From contig NC_049992.1 in NCBI RefSeq assembly GCF_000003815.2, positions 12,362,940 through 12,426,939 on the forward strand: a stretch of DNA of 64,000 nt, given 5' to 3'. Origin of the DNA: Branchiostoma floridae. Its lineage: Eukaryota; Chordata; Leptocardii; Amphioxiformes; Branchiostomatidae. Numbering within the stretch: position 1 is the stretch's first letter; every line of letters starts with the position of its first letter. The notes beneath the pieces are model-generated. The model had not been told where the DNA came from. It saw only the letters and a list, made by a program, of their open reading frames with translations, and searched no databases. Made by a program: the position numbers and the translations under genes. Shown here in pieces: positions 33,230 through 45,850 of the stretch.

Positions 33230-34489
33230 CTGACTACTATTCGCAGAAAGACATGTCGTTGGTACTGAAAACCATCCGCACAAAGACATGTTCTTGGGTG
33301 CTAAAAACCACAAGCAACACGAATTCTCCTTGGATGCTGAACACCATCCCCGCAAATACCTATCCTTGGGTGCTAACTACCTTCGCCATGAAGGTTTTCC
33401 TTGGTGCTGAAAACCATTCCCACAAAGATATGTCATAAAGTGCTGAACACCACCCGCACAGGGAGCCTGTCCTTGGTGCTGAACACCATCTGCAAAGAGA
33501 CCTGTTATCGGTGCTGAATATCATCCAAACATAGACCTGTCCTTGGTGCTGAACACCATCTGCACAGAGACCTTTCCTTGGTGCTGAACGCCAACCGCAC
33601 AGAGACCGATCGTTGGGTGTTAAACACCATCCGCAAAGAGACCTGTCCTTGGTGCTGAACACTATTCGCAGAAACCTGTCCTTCGTAGCTGAAAACTATC
33701 CGCAGAAACCTGTCCTTGGTAGCTGAACATCATCCGCAAAGAGATCTGTCCTTGGTGCTGAACACCATCCACAAAGAGATTTGTCCTTGGTGCTGAACAC
33801 CATCTGCAAAGAGACCTGTCCTTGGTGCTGAACGCTATCCGCAAAGAGACCTGTCCTTGGTAGCTGAACACCATCCGCAAAGACATCTGTCCTTGGTGCT
33901 GAACACCATCCGCAAAAAGACCTGTCATTGGTACTGAACACCACCCGCACAGAGACCTGTTATTGGTGCTGAACACCGTCCGCAAAGAGACCTGTCATTG
34001 GTGCTGAACACCAACCGCACATAGAACTGTCCTTGATGCTGAACACAATCCACTCAAAGGCCTGTTCCTGTCCATGATGGTACACACCATCCACGAAGAG
34101 ACCTGTCTCTGATGCTGAGCTCTGTTCACGCAAACACCTGTCCTTGGGTGCTGACCACTATCTAGGCAAATATCTGTCCTTGGTGCTGAAAACTACACAA
34201 GCAAAAGACTGTCCTTGATGCTGAATAGTAACCACGCAAGGGTCTGCAATCCGTACTAACATAATAAAAGCAAATACCTCTCCTTGGTACTGAACACTAT
34301 ACAGGAAAATGCCTGTCCTTGACACTGAACACAAAAACGTTACAGAGAAAAAACTGTTCTTGGTGCTGAACGCCATCTACGAAAATATCCGTTCTTGTCG
34401 CTTAACACCGTGACCACACAAGACCTGTCATTAATCATTAATGCGTACATGTAAAACCTGTCCTTGGTGCTGAATACTATCCATGGGAA

Positions 34490-34714
34490 TACAACTCTCA
34501 AAATTCCATCGGATGCAACAATACCGCCACATGAGAACAATACATGAATTGAAAGTAATTCTAATGGATATACCAATGCAGCGCCAGCAATCATGAGGTA
34601 TATATGATTCACACATCTATGTGTTGAAGACAATCTTGAAATGGCCTCTGTAACAATGTTTTCTTGATCTGGCGGTATTACGACACCCGATGGAATCATG
34701 ACAGCTGATGTTAC
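34490..34714. mobile_element. Inverted-repeat element (MITE) inserted in the minisatellite
   Basis: The left part CAACTCTCAAAATTCCATCGG and the right part, read backwards (ATCAGCTGTCATGATTCCATCGG), are imperfect inverted repeats. A second copy lies at 43612-43833, and the internal blocks AACATTGTTACAGA and its reverse are shared between them. Minisatellite units abut both sides, showing insertion into the array. Confidence 0.65.
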
Positions 34715-34769
34715 ACGTAAAAGACATGGTCTTGGTGCTGAACACTATTCACGCTGTACGTCTACTGTG

Positions 34770-34869
34770 NNNNNNNNNNNNNNNNNNNNNNNNNNNNNNN
34801 NNNNNNNNNNNNNNNNNNNNNNNNNNNNNNNNNNNNNNNNNNNNNNNNNNNNNNNNNNNNNNNNNNNNN
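34770..34869. other. Assembly gap (100 N)
   Basis: Placeholder-sized gap at the right border of the minisatellite; the array may be longer than printed. Confidence 1.
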
Positions 34870-34907
34870 TTATCCACACTCGCGAGGGGGGGGGAACTTA
34901 AAAAAAA

Positions 34908-34939
<32 letters not shown>

Positions 34940-34960
34940 TACACAAACACACACACATCA
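34908..34960. repeat. (CA)n microsatellite
   Basis: A CA tract with interruptions (ACATTACACAAACACAC). Confidence 0.9.
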
Positions 34961-37900
34961 CACAGGAGACAGAGAGGGGATCTGCCTTACCTTTCGTTGC
35001 AATTCCTTTTGTTGTCCACAGGAGACGCGATTGTAATGCACACAGCATATTCAGCAGTTCCCTCATTAATCACAAAGCAGCAACTTGACGTCAATTCCCT
35101 TCCTTCGCTGAAAATCAACAATAAATGAGGGGCTGTTCCATTAACGCATGGGGTCGGGAAGGGGTCATCATCTGCAGTAAGGCGAAAGAATTCACAGCAA
35201 GGGACAAGACTAAAAGTTCAGTGTTCATGCATACGAGTGCAAAAGAGTAAAAGTTATCTCCCCGCCTCGTGCAGTAAAAATGAAACATCCCTTATTGGGC
35301 TGGAAGTCGTGACGAGGCAATACCATGCGAAACATACACAAAACGTGAGGGGAATCACAACAGTGGTACTCCGTATTCGTCTTAAATTCATTTTTTCCGC
35401 TTTCATATTGGATAGTACGACTCATTATACTCAAATGAGACTCTAAACACATCTCTGAATTTTCCTATGCTTTTATTTCCATATTTTTTAGCCTAATTCT
35501 GGAAATAAATCCACCGTTCGCTCTCACCTTTGATTTCATATCCCTGCACACCTCGTCGAGTTTAAGTCTCATTCCGGGTGCTAAAGCTTGAAGGCTAATC
35601 TATCATATACAGCACCTTCCCTGTATTTCTCCATTCAGTAGAACCAGCAGCGCATAGGGCCAAATGGCTGCCAACGAAAGAGAGAAATTGGCTTGATCCT
35701 AGCATATCTTAGACTTCTAAGATATGGTACAGTACAGTGCAGTGCAGTATTTAGTGTGTCCTGTCATCAATGCCTCTGAGACTTTCACTCTAAGCCAGTG
35801 ATCGGAGAAATATTTGCCCACTGTCTGTCTACAGCATTTTGTCTAAATCATGGTCGACAGGTATTCTATATCTGAATCAAAGAAATGAGAACGTCTCCAA
35901 AGGATGTATATGCTTGATCCTTGTCAATTCATTAGCAATAATTCATACCGTGTATTTGACATGACACCAGCCAAATGCTAATAAAGCTCTTTGATTGATT
36001 GAATGAAATTTATGCGGTTTTCTAGTAAGTGTGGAAAGTGTTCAGCATAGTTATATTGTAGGCTAAATATCGTACACAATTTCATACATGCAACAAAAAT
36101 TTGTTTTTATGCTCTAGTTCATACCATAGTGACTTCATGTCATGCATTTGTAGATTGATATTGACAAAGTCATTCTATTGACAAAAGTGTAATCATTTGT
36201 AAACTAGTTTCTAAAAATCAAACGGTACATGATAGCTTACCTTGACTGAATGATATATGTATCACCCCTTAGCCATGCCTGTAAATGTGATGTCCGGATA
36301 TCTATCACTGTGATATCATTTCCCTCCAGTCATAAACGATTTCCCCTTTGCTATCACAGCGTGGTTATTACTGGTTCATTCTAGTGCCCAAGCCAGCATG
36401 AAAATAACCTATACACACTCCTTTCAAGCACAGGATCCATATCGTTTCATAGAGTCATTTCCACATACATATCTTTCTCACAATGTGTACATATGCCTAC
36501 ACTGCGTTCCCATAAAACGAAGCCGTAAAATCTCAATAAAAGAAATGTTGTAAAAGGGCTATTTTATCCCTCCGACATGTTTGCGGTTCTTGGCAATTCT
36601 CACGGTTTGATGAGACATAAACACAAGTCGTGAAATGGACATTATTGCGTGATGGCGAATCGAGACGTGTCTCTACTGCGTTTGGGAAACTGTATGGAAG
36701 TCTTTTAAAATGTTGTCACAAACCTCTTAGAATCAACCTTTACTTTGTTTGTCTATCTGTTGTCTTTGTCCATTTTCTAAATTTCATACTTAAATGAAAA
36801 TACAAAACACGTCGCTTGAAGAGACAAATGCATATCTATGTATAACCTCGTCGTATATAACAAATATATCTCACCATCAAGACAGGTAGTGTAAAAATAT
36901 TTCATCCCCTAAATACGATTACCTTATCTCACGATTCTCGCATTTTGATGACCAATCGTGAAAAGTATATCATCACATCGACAGCGAATCAACGCCCCTC
37001 GCGAACATGTTTAAAGGTAATATTCACCAATCTAATCAAGGCCACGCCAATCATTTTATATTCCCTTTTTAAAATAGATACCGTTTAGCATCAAATAAAA
37101 AAGGCTGAACTCAGTCTTAACGTAATACAAGGAGATGTATAAAAACTCCTTATCTAATGTTTAAAGTTTTATCGGCTGTCAGTTTTATTAAGGATGAAAT
37201 TGACAGTTGCTTTGTGGCAAAGATCCAAGATGACGTCATGTCAAACGTCACGCTTCCAAACACATCGTATGCAGGAGACGTAACCTACCTGTCTGGGGGC
37301 ATTCAGGCTTTAATGTATCTTTCCCGCCGGCTTTTAATGTTCTGTGTTTTATACCTCCATCTGCTCTCTGCCTCATGCCCCGCAAATCTTTCCTGCAAAG
37401 CCCATCGCTTATCATTTGTGAAAATTGCTCGAAAACTGGTTAGCTGGCTCTAATTGAAGTCTGCTTGCTGCTAAAATGCGTCGCAATTGACGTTTTGGCT
37501 TGAACAATTTTCTTGGACAGAGAAATCAACATTCTGTGGGAGTAACACACAGGGAAGAAACCGTGTTACCGGAATCACTGAGCAAAAATCGCGTATATTG
37601 ATGTCTCACCTTTTTGAAGCAAAATGAATAGGATGCAGTCAAATCGTTAACATCCAGAAAATGCAAAGCATGCAGTTATTCGGGGTTATTTCACTTCACT
37701 GAGCAAAACCTAGGCTGAGAACGATTCAGTACACCTTTTGTAACATTCCACCTCCTTAATTCAGACTGGTCTTTCCACTTGTGTTAAAAATTCATTTCTA
37801 ATTTAAAGAAAATTATTTGAAACAGCCGTCGTTTAGGTCCTAATGGTTTTACTAATTACATTGATGTTTCGGTAAATTAGACCGGGGAAGAATTAACCAA

Positions 37901-39640
37901 ATTTGTTTGTATCTGCTTACTCCAGCTCTTTCTGTTTACAGTTCTTGACATTGTACTTTGTGAAATCACCCTCGGCTGAATAAAGCTAAATATTTAAAAG
38001 ACACAAAAGGAAATAGTTCGTCTCCTCAAAAGCCCACTCTTAAGTTTAACTCCCTTTTAGTGTATTGATATATTTGCGCGTGGTTTACATACTGTAGAAT
38101 ATCCCATATTGGAGTGTTCTGCCCAATATGTCCTCAACTGACACGGACCCCAGGCGACCCTAACCTTACACGACGCGGGTCCCACTGTGAAAAAATAACA
38201 CAACATTGCCAAGATAGCGTATTTACATACAACATCTATCCGTATATCATACGTACATAACTGAAACTGATGAATGATAGCGACTGATTATAGCAACAAT
38301 GGAGAAAAAAGCGTAGAGATGTTTAAAAAAAAGACCAGTAAAACTGTTGTCCCTATTGATCAACATGCTATCTTCTTGCAAGAATGAAAGACTGCAAAGC
38401 TTAAAGATACCACAACGTTTATAGAAGACACCCTACAGCATGCAACTGTAAAGGTCGATTAGTGCTCACAAGAATGGTCAGTGTCTAACAAAAAGAGGAC
38501 AACGCTGTTGGACTGGCTGTTATATTCATACACGCAACAGTCCACACACGTTGTCAAAGATCACATTCGTAAGAGGAATACGTATTGAGGGAATATTAAT
38601 GGAATCAACAACATTTTAAGTCGTACATGCTATCCCTTTTTATTGCCTCTGGTCATGGATGACTCATCGTAGAAACATCTATCGAAATGCAAATGAACCA
38701 AGGGACTGTGAAAAATATGTATCGTCACGCTAATTCATAGGCTGTATCAAGTAACAGGTATGATATATGCAACGGCTTATAATATGAGGAAGGTCCAACG
38801 CGACATAAACCTATATTTGATGAGGACAACGGTGACTTGTCTCCTTACATGTTCTTCTATCCCTTGTTGTCCATTCTACATCATTTGTTTTACAAACCCC
38901 ATCTGAGTTGCCTCAATAGTATTCGCTGCTAGACTCTCGGAGGAAGGGAAGGGCAACTCTATAGCAGACATTGAAGAGAGATGGTGTTAGTTATAGCAAA
39001 ACAGTGTGTTGCAGTGATCGTAATGGAAGGAAAAGCAAAAACAATACACAGTCAGTAGGGTAAAAGGATAGAGAAAGGTGAACAGGCATGACAAAGGTGT
39101 AGTGAATGCGGTGTAGCAAGCCTTTCCCATTACACCTTCATAGGGAAAAGACATAAAAGAATTACGCTCAATTTCCTTATTGGTTTATGTAATGCTATTT
39201 GTCCCCACCTAATGGAACGTTACAAGCTGTTTCCGGTATTATTTGGGGGAGATATACCATTACAATCGGTCAGCAACCTGCCCCATTGGTACCAAAACTC
39301 CAAGGATAATGAAATCTTCCGGGACGGAACAGGAACCAATTCACCAAGGTCCATAATATATACCTGAATGTACCATTGGTAATATCAAAGCAAAAGGGCG
39401 GATGTTTGTGCCTCGGATATTTCTATTCGGTGTTTATCTATATTCAGGCAGGCGATGTTATGGGGGTAAAGATTTAAGGAATGTGAGGGTCCGTAGGGAA
39501 AAGTGTATCGGGTACGCAGCGTTAACTCGGGTTGTGCGACGGGCTTTCCCTTGGTAATCATGTTTGATGTGACCTTGGTGCTGAATTCCTCGTTGCTGCG
39601 CCTCGGCGCTTCACGCCATCCGTTCGGAGGGAAAATCTTT
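34961..39640. other. Intergenic DNA, possibly regulatory
   Basis: No coding exon is supported. The stretch 37140-37460 is less AT-biased than its surroundings and contains a perfect cAMP-response palindrome TGACGTCA at 37231 with AACGTCACG close by. TTGACGTCAA also occurs at about 35086. Otherwise nothing recognisable apart from the retroposon tail at 36 kb. Confidence 0.5.
35940..36010 (+). mobile_element. Retroposon 3' tail
   Basis: Ends GCTAATAAAGCTCTTTGATTGATTGAATG. An AATAAA followed by a short GATT tandem tail is typical of the 3' ends of CR1/L2-like LINEs and their SINEs. The upstream body is not recognisable. Confidence 0.45.
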
Positions 39641-39649
39641 AGCATAAAT

Positions 39650-39957
39650 GCGTGGCTTTCGATTATTATTCTTTAACAGAGACACCATATCGGGCTATTA
39701 GGGGACGTTTGCGAGCACCTGAGCGGGGCTCACTCCCCCGTAGCGCGTTCTGCTGCCGTCAAAGCAAATGAGCGAGCGGGGTTAAAGGGCATCTGGTTCC
39801 CGCTGAGAGGGAGGAAGGGAGGCTGTCACCAGCCGGCACCACCAGCCGCCATCCTGTCGTCGGAATTTTTCCCCAGCACCTCAGCAAGAACAGAACGGCG
39901 GATGTTTCCCATTTTCTGGCAGGCGGCGGAGCTCCCAAACGTTACGGAGATGGGGAG
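39650..39957 (+). promoter_or_regulatory. Candidate promoter and untranslated first exon of the KLHL gene
   Basis: A GC- and CpG-richer island in AT-rich DNA (for example GAGCGAGCGGGG, CACCAGCCGCCATCC, GGCAGGCGGCGG). It ends in a good plus-strand donor, GGGGAG|GTAGGT (exon end 39957). The KLHL coding exon at 60628 opens with a splice acceptor two bases before its ATG and so requires an upstream untranslated exon on this strand. This is the best candidate I see between 35 and 60 kb. The link across about 20 kb is inference. Confidence 0.35.
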
Positions 39958-40702
39958 GTAGGTGCCATTTTTTTGTGCATTGCAGACCCGTTTTTAAAAG
40001 GGAGCCCAGGCAAGCATACATGAAATATGGCACCTGCTAAGGCCTAGGAGTTGTAAGCGCCCCTCCCCCACCACTGGTCATACCGGGGCACGTACACAGT
40101 CGGACAACCAACACCACCTCCAAAATTCGTTCAGCTTTAAAAAAACTTCAACAAAACCCTGTCTCTTCTAACCGTTCCTCTCCCCATCCATCTATCTACG
40201 AAGCTTGCGATTATTAACTACGTGTTGCAGGCGTAATTAGAGTGTTAGCTTGAGTAGCCGAAAATTGTTAATGAGGAAGACTCCGGTACACCCTTCTACA
40301 GAGGTGGGTGGAAAATGTTATTTTTTTCATTCGCGCGGTTAGATTACGTCCTTAACGTATTGTTACAGACGCTAAGGAAATGGGTTTTAGGAAATTTCCT
40401 CCTGATTGTTTGTAGCAATTATGTGTGGATGTTTAAAAGTCATGCGAAGGGTTGGCCTCTAGCTGGTTACTCAAATGACATTCCAGTGGCCACGCCCCCT
40501 TTCCGTCTGCCGACTGAACGAACAGATATGTTGAGTGGAAAGGCACATGTCTGAAATATAACATGGATACAAGTATTACCAGTTAATTAAAATAATCCAC
40601 ATCATTTTTGTATATCATATGGTCTGTTGGGCTAAATTAGGTGACAATAAGGTTTAAAGTTCAGATAGACCAATTGGAATTTGTCATGGATACTGAATTG
40701 GT

Positions 40703-40802
40703 NNNNNNNNNNNNNNNNNNNNNNNNNNNNNNNNNNNNNNNNNNNNNNNNNNNNNNNNNNNNNNNNNNNNNNNNNNNNNNNNNNNNNNNNNNNNNNNNNN
40801 NN
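40703..40802. other. Assembly gap (100 N)
   Basis: Placeholder-sized gap in non-coding DNA. Confidence 1.
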
Positions 40803-40985
40803 ATTGTTATTGTTCATATTACATTTATCTTTCAAATGTTCTTTGAATATTATAACTCTAATCAGGTATTTCAATTATCATTTCTTTGCCTGGAAACAAA
40901 ATATTGTATTGACATATATGACAGTTTAATGATGTGTCAATAAAGGTGAGGCACCCTGTTAATAAGGTACTTCAGAAGACAGTAA

Positions 40986-41375
40986 GGCAATGTTGATTTG
41001 ATTATATGGATGACATCCACGCACGCATCAATTTTTCGACATTACCAAAAATAAAAAAAAGTTTTCAACCAAAATGTAAATCGTAAAAGGCAGCTTCAAA
41101 ATACGCAAATATATGCTGTGTATTGCAAAAGCCAATATCGGAAAATTTATAGAACATTCCAAGTTCAAAGAAGATGCGAAAGAATAACAATTAAAAATCT
41201 CTTGTTCGGTATACCATAATCTGTGTACATGTATTCAGTCATTTGTTCAACCTTCCAAACCATTTGCCTAATCAAGGCAACTATATTTGTGGTCAAACTT
41301 ATTTTAATGTGTATGCTCACATCAGTTTTTGGGGTTCCCAGAAGATGCCATTCATATAATCAAATCAATGTGGCC
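40986..41375. mobile_element. Harbinger-like MITE, 390 bp (copy 1)
   Basis: The left end is GGCAATGTTGATTTGATTAT and the right end, read backwards, is GGCCACATTGATTTGATTAT, with about 30 bases of near-identical inverted repeat. TAA precedes the left end; the right flank ATA has diverged. The interior matches the two outer parts of the larger copy at 55379-56261. No open reading frame. Confidence 0.75.
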
Positions 41376-41769
41376 ATACTCAAGCAACTGAATAGATCTT
41401 GAAAATGAGAATTACCTGAATTGGTCAGCATTTTTGAACTAGAAAAAAGGGACCTGAAGGCACAACTTATAAAGAGAGGGAGAAGAAGAAAATGATTTGG
41501 TTTGTTTTATCATTGCCATTTCTTTGAGTTCAATGAGAAAATGTGTTCTCAGGTTCATATGCTAAGTTTCATTTCATTTTTTGGATTGTCCACTAGCTAT
41601 CAAAAAATGTCAACAAACATTATGATCATAGAAAATGTATGTTTTATGTATCAATAAATCCAGTGGATCTACAATTACCATGCATCTAGTTGTATCATAA
41701 ATTCAATAGTTTTTTTAGAATGTCAACACAAAGAATATCTTCATCAATATTGTCATGTATCTTCCCACC

Positions 41770-42120
<351 letters not shown>

Positions 42121-43611
42121 TTTTTTACCTCGGCAGCTTTTTTGGAACTGCAGGGGCTTATTTTGTTTCAAACTTTGGCTGAGAATAACTCAAGAAGGGG
42201 TTTTCCTTCTTCCATGCTCTTCCAGAGATAGTTTTGGCATGGCTCTCAAGTTCAGATGGGCATCAATTCATTAAGTGTAGGTTCCAGGCACTGCTTGTAG
42301 GCTGCTATAGAGGCCATCTAACATGTGATCTTGACTGGGTAGCCACAGGCTTGTGTGTTTGAAGACATTTGAGTGCAGCTCAATGCCCTGTGCTTGTAGG
42401 ATGCGGTGGTGTCCTGGTTTAAACAAATAAAGTAATTCGGTAGAACGTTTCGAGGTTATGACGGTAACCATGCTATGGTATGTACTAACCTATTCTGAGT
42501 TTCAAAATTGTTTTTAAGACCATTATTCTGCATGCTATGCTTTTCTAACATACAGTAAGCTATAATTATATTTCTAGAACAGGATACTGGGTTGTAAGCT
42601 TTCTACCCTTTGTCTATGAGACTGACTAATGAAAGTTCATTGTATGATTATTTGTGGGAAGTTGAACTTTTTTAAAACAAGAAAGTCTTATTGTCTTCTT
42701 CGGGATAACTGATTCTATCACCTAGGGCACGATAATTTAGTACTGATAATTTAGGCATCTTGTTTTTTTGTTCTCTCATTATATCTAGAGTCTGCAGAGA
42801 ATGTTGTTTGTAAATTGTACTTACTGTGGCCTGAGAATTTGATGTGGTTGTGCTATGGCACTTCAGGAGCCACTGAGTTGGATCATATGTCTTATAGCAA
42901 ACTTGTTCTCTGGGATCATTTGGTTTCACCAATGTAGGATTCTCGATTTTAGTATATTTTTTTTAACATTCATCACATAGCAATGCTGTATGTAGTGATA
43001 AGATAACAAAACAAGCAGGGAGAAACAATAAAAATTAGAAAGAAGGTCTGGAGTTGTAGCTATTCAACCTTATGATGAGTAATGTTAGAAACCTACTGAT
43101 GGTCTCATAGTCAATTAGTTGAAGTGGAAATAAATAGGCGTGTCATCTATCCCAAGGTTACTCAGATTGACATCCTCTGATTAAGTGGCTGCAGCGCTAA
43201 GTGGTCAAACCATTGGAAATAATCATATCTATAATGTTTATACACAGTCACCCATATTCATAAAGTTTTGAGGCAACGCACGTGTTAACAAATGCATGTA
43301 AGAAAATTCTTCCATTTGGAAAAAAACAAGTACTAAAGATATAAAACCAACACTGTACAGGCAATACACTGTTACCATGAATGCATCTTTTTGTGTGAGT
43401 TTTAAAGGCTACTAGTAACTTATTTCAGAAAGACACATATAATGATTAACAAGTCACACATACATTTTTGTATACATGTTTTTTGTTTGTTTAGTAAGTT
43501 TCTTCCAACTTGCTATATCATAGATTGAATACATGCTTTAACAGCAATTAGGAAAACTCTTTCAACCATTCATGAACCAAATATTGAGCCTGAAATATGT
43601 TTAGAAGTGAT

Positions 43612-43833
43612 AAAATCAACTCTCATAATTCCACCGGGTGCCATAAATATCTCCATATTAAAAAAAACATTGTTACAGATACCTTCTCATGAACATCTAA
43701 ATTTCTGAAGTGTAAATACCTCAAGATAACTGATTCTGCATTGGTACAACTCTTTAAACCACCTTGAATTCATTAATTTTTTGTCATGTGTCGGTATTAT
43801 GGCACCGGTAGAATCTTAAGAGTTGATGTTACC
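43612..43833. mobile_element. Inverted-repeat element (MITE), second copy of the 34.5-kb family
   Basis: The left end AATCAACTCTCATAATTCC, continuing ACCGGGTGCCATAA, pairs with the right end, read backwards as ACATCAACTCTTAAGATTC, continuing TACCGGTGCCATAATACCG. It is about 222 bp long with imperfect arms and no coding content. Confidence 0.7.
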
Positions 43834-44297
43834 TACTAACTGCCAATATATAGCCCAGTGACCAAATCAAAGGAAGAACTTTATTTCATAAGTATATCAT
43901 AATATCCATTTCACCAGGGTGTAGTTTATAGACACAATGCTAATATGTTGAATCAAGTTTAATTTGTATGCAGTTGGGGTGTTAGGGTTGCTCTGATGCA
44001 ACCTATGCAAATAGTGTAGTCCCTTACAAACCACTGGAGTCATGCCAAGACAGGTTTGCATTCTACTATTAATACATTCCTGTACGAAGCCATTGCTGAC
44101 TGAGCTATCCCAGAAATTGGTTGTATGGAGTACATTGACCAGTAGAGACTAATAGTTTGTAGTGTGACAATTGCAACCAGGTGGCAGAATTTGACAACCA
44201 AACACTAGAAGTTTGCTGGTATTCCTGTCCTCAAAACTGAACTTCCTTTGATCACAAACCCCTTGATTTGATAGTGCCAGTTGAATAGTTACTCCTG

Positions 44298-44386
44298 ATT
44301 GGTTAGAAACGAGCCAATCACTAGGCAAAATTTTTGGAGTGTCCAATGAAAAATTAGCCTATCTGATTGGTTGAGGCTAGGCCAAT
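44298..44386. promoter_or_regulatory. Cluster of five CCAAT boxes
   Basis: ATTGG/CCAAT pentamers at about 44298, 44314, 44343, 44366 and 44382, in both orientations, three of them with the wider NF-Y-like context GATTGGTT or GCCAATCA. The density within 90 bases is far above what AT-rich sequence would give by chance. No gene start is visible next to it, so it may instead be part of a decayed element. Confidence 0.3.
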
Positions 44387-45779
44387 AACATTTTTTCAAA
44401 GTGCTTCTTGATTGTTATTATCTTAAAAAATCTTCTAGTAGCTTAAAGATCACTGTGTTGACTGGGATTTCAAGAGTAAGACACAAAATTGAAGTAAAAT
44501 TGAAACAAAAGTTTTTAAAAGTGTTCATATTTGTTCCTTATTTTCAAATGAAGTCTAGCTAGGTAAATGTTTTTGTTCCTCTCTAGGAGGCTGACAAAAC
44601 ATGAATCAAATTTGTTTTTCATTCAGCGCCTAAAGACATTCTGTTACATTTATATCTGGGCTTCTGAACTCAACTTTCACCCACAAGAAGTTTTGTGCAC
44701 AAAAGCAGTATGTTGAAATGATATGCTTGAACTTTTCAGGGGAAATCTTTATAATCTCCAGGTATGGGTAGGTTTTCAAAGATAACGCGACCTGCAAGAT
44801 TGCATTCTCAGTGCTAGCTCTACTCTCAACACTATATCATCCAGATTTTTTCTAGGGATGCATTTTTATGGGACTGTTACTGGACTAGCAATCTGCATCA
44901 GAGAATGGTAGATATGAAAACTCATGGATTTTCACTGTTACATCTTTTCAAAGAGCACAGAATGCTATGTCTGAGTAGATGCTATAAATAACTATGCAAT
45001 ATTCTCTCACTCTTTGTACTCCATTATCCAGATTTTACTGTTGATACATTTCCAACTAACTCTCAGTGGACAATAGCAATCCCCAATAGAGGAGATAGGA
45101 ACATGAAGAATGTATTATTTCACCATTGCAGTCTTCCTTTGTGGTAAAGATCTTCAGTTCATCAGTATTGAGCCAAGATGAAGTCTAGATGTTGTCTATA
45201 ACTTACCAGAGGTCATACTTTCATCCGAAATGGGGCAAGAGTTATCATGTTTGTATCACTGAGACTGTCTATAGAGGGAAACAAATATGGGAATCACATG
45301 AAAATCACATTTCTGCCCTGTCCGTTGAGAGCTCCAGTGGAATAATTGATCCGGACTGATCTATTTGAGAAGTTGAATGGGGAGTAATTTTCATGATAAC
45401 TCTCAAGTCTAATACTGTCAGGATATGAAACCAACATGTCAGTTTGTCAAGTATCTGACTTGACCATCTTACCATTAATTCCAAATATCTTGAAAAGGTG
45501 CATCACTACTTGATTGATAGGGTTGTCCTATCTCACACCATCAGTAAGCCTGATGATGATCATGAGTACGTAAGAGCTTAAGAAGACCTTGTACCGTAAA
45601 TCTTGGAATGTTTGCAGCCTTTGTTTTTCCTCAGATTCTGCATTGACCTCTCTACCACATTGCACTGCTATATGACAGAATTGTTTCAAGCACAAAGATA
45701 AACTTAAAGTACAGTGAAAACCTCTAATCCCCTTCTGCTGTAACAGTGGGGTTCAAGCACCACCAAACTGAACACACCA

Positions 45780-45850
45780 AAGGCTTTTGGCATAGTGGTT
45801 TGCGGTGCTAGGTTTGTGGTCTGGCGGCCCAGGTTCAAATCCCAGGAGCC
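45780..45850 (+). repeat. tRNA-like sequence, probable SINE head
   Basis: TGGCATAGTGGTTTGCGG (A-box-like) and CCCAGGTTCAAATCCCAGG (B box with a complementary T-arm CCCAG/…GG) at tRNA-like spacing. The anticodon arm is not convincing, so a SINE is more likely than a functional tRNA. Confidence 0.5.

Larger units (their letters stand above)
31312..34769. repeat. Minisatellite of 35-bp units, interrupted by two insertions
   Basis: The core unit CTTGGTGCTGAACACCATCC, continuing GCAAAGAGACCTGTC, repeats head to tail. Two to three units lie at 31312-31398 and about 35 more at 33238-34489, with a last one just before the gap at 34770. Units differ by substitutions and small indels; those around 33450-34010 are the most alike. 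The array is broken by the element at 31407-33229 and by an inverted-repeat element at 34490-34714. It spells repeated peptide-like strings on the minus strand, but 35 is not a multiple of three and the frames do not persist, so it is not coding. Confidence 0.92.

Noticed and set aside
33238-34010. Regularly spaced repeats resembling a CRISPR array
   Set aside because: Eukaryotic DNA, and units follow each other without unique spacers, which is a minisatellite.
33360-34020. Long minus-strand open frames with repeated FSTKDRSLCGWCSAP-like peptides
   Set aside because: They are translations of the 35-bp minisatellite. The unit is not a multiple of three, the frames shift between units, and no splice or start context supports a protein.
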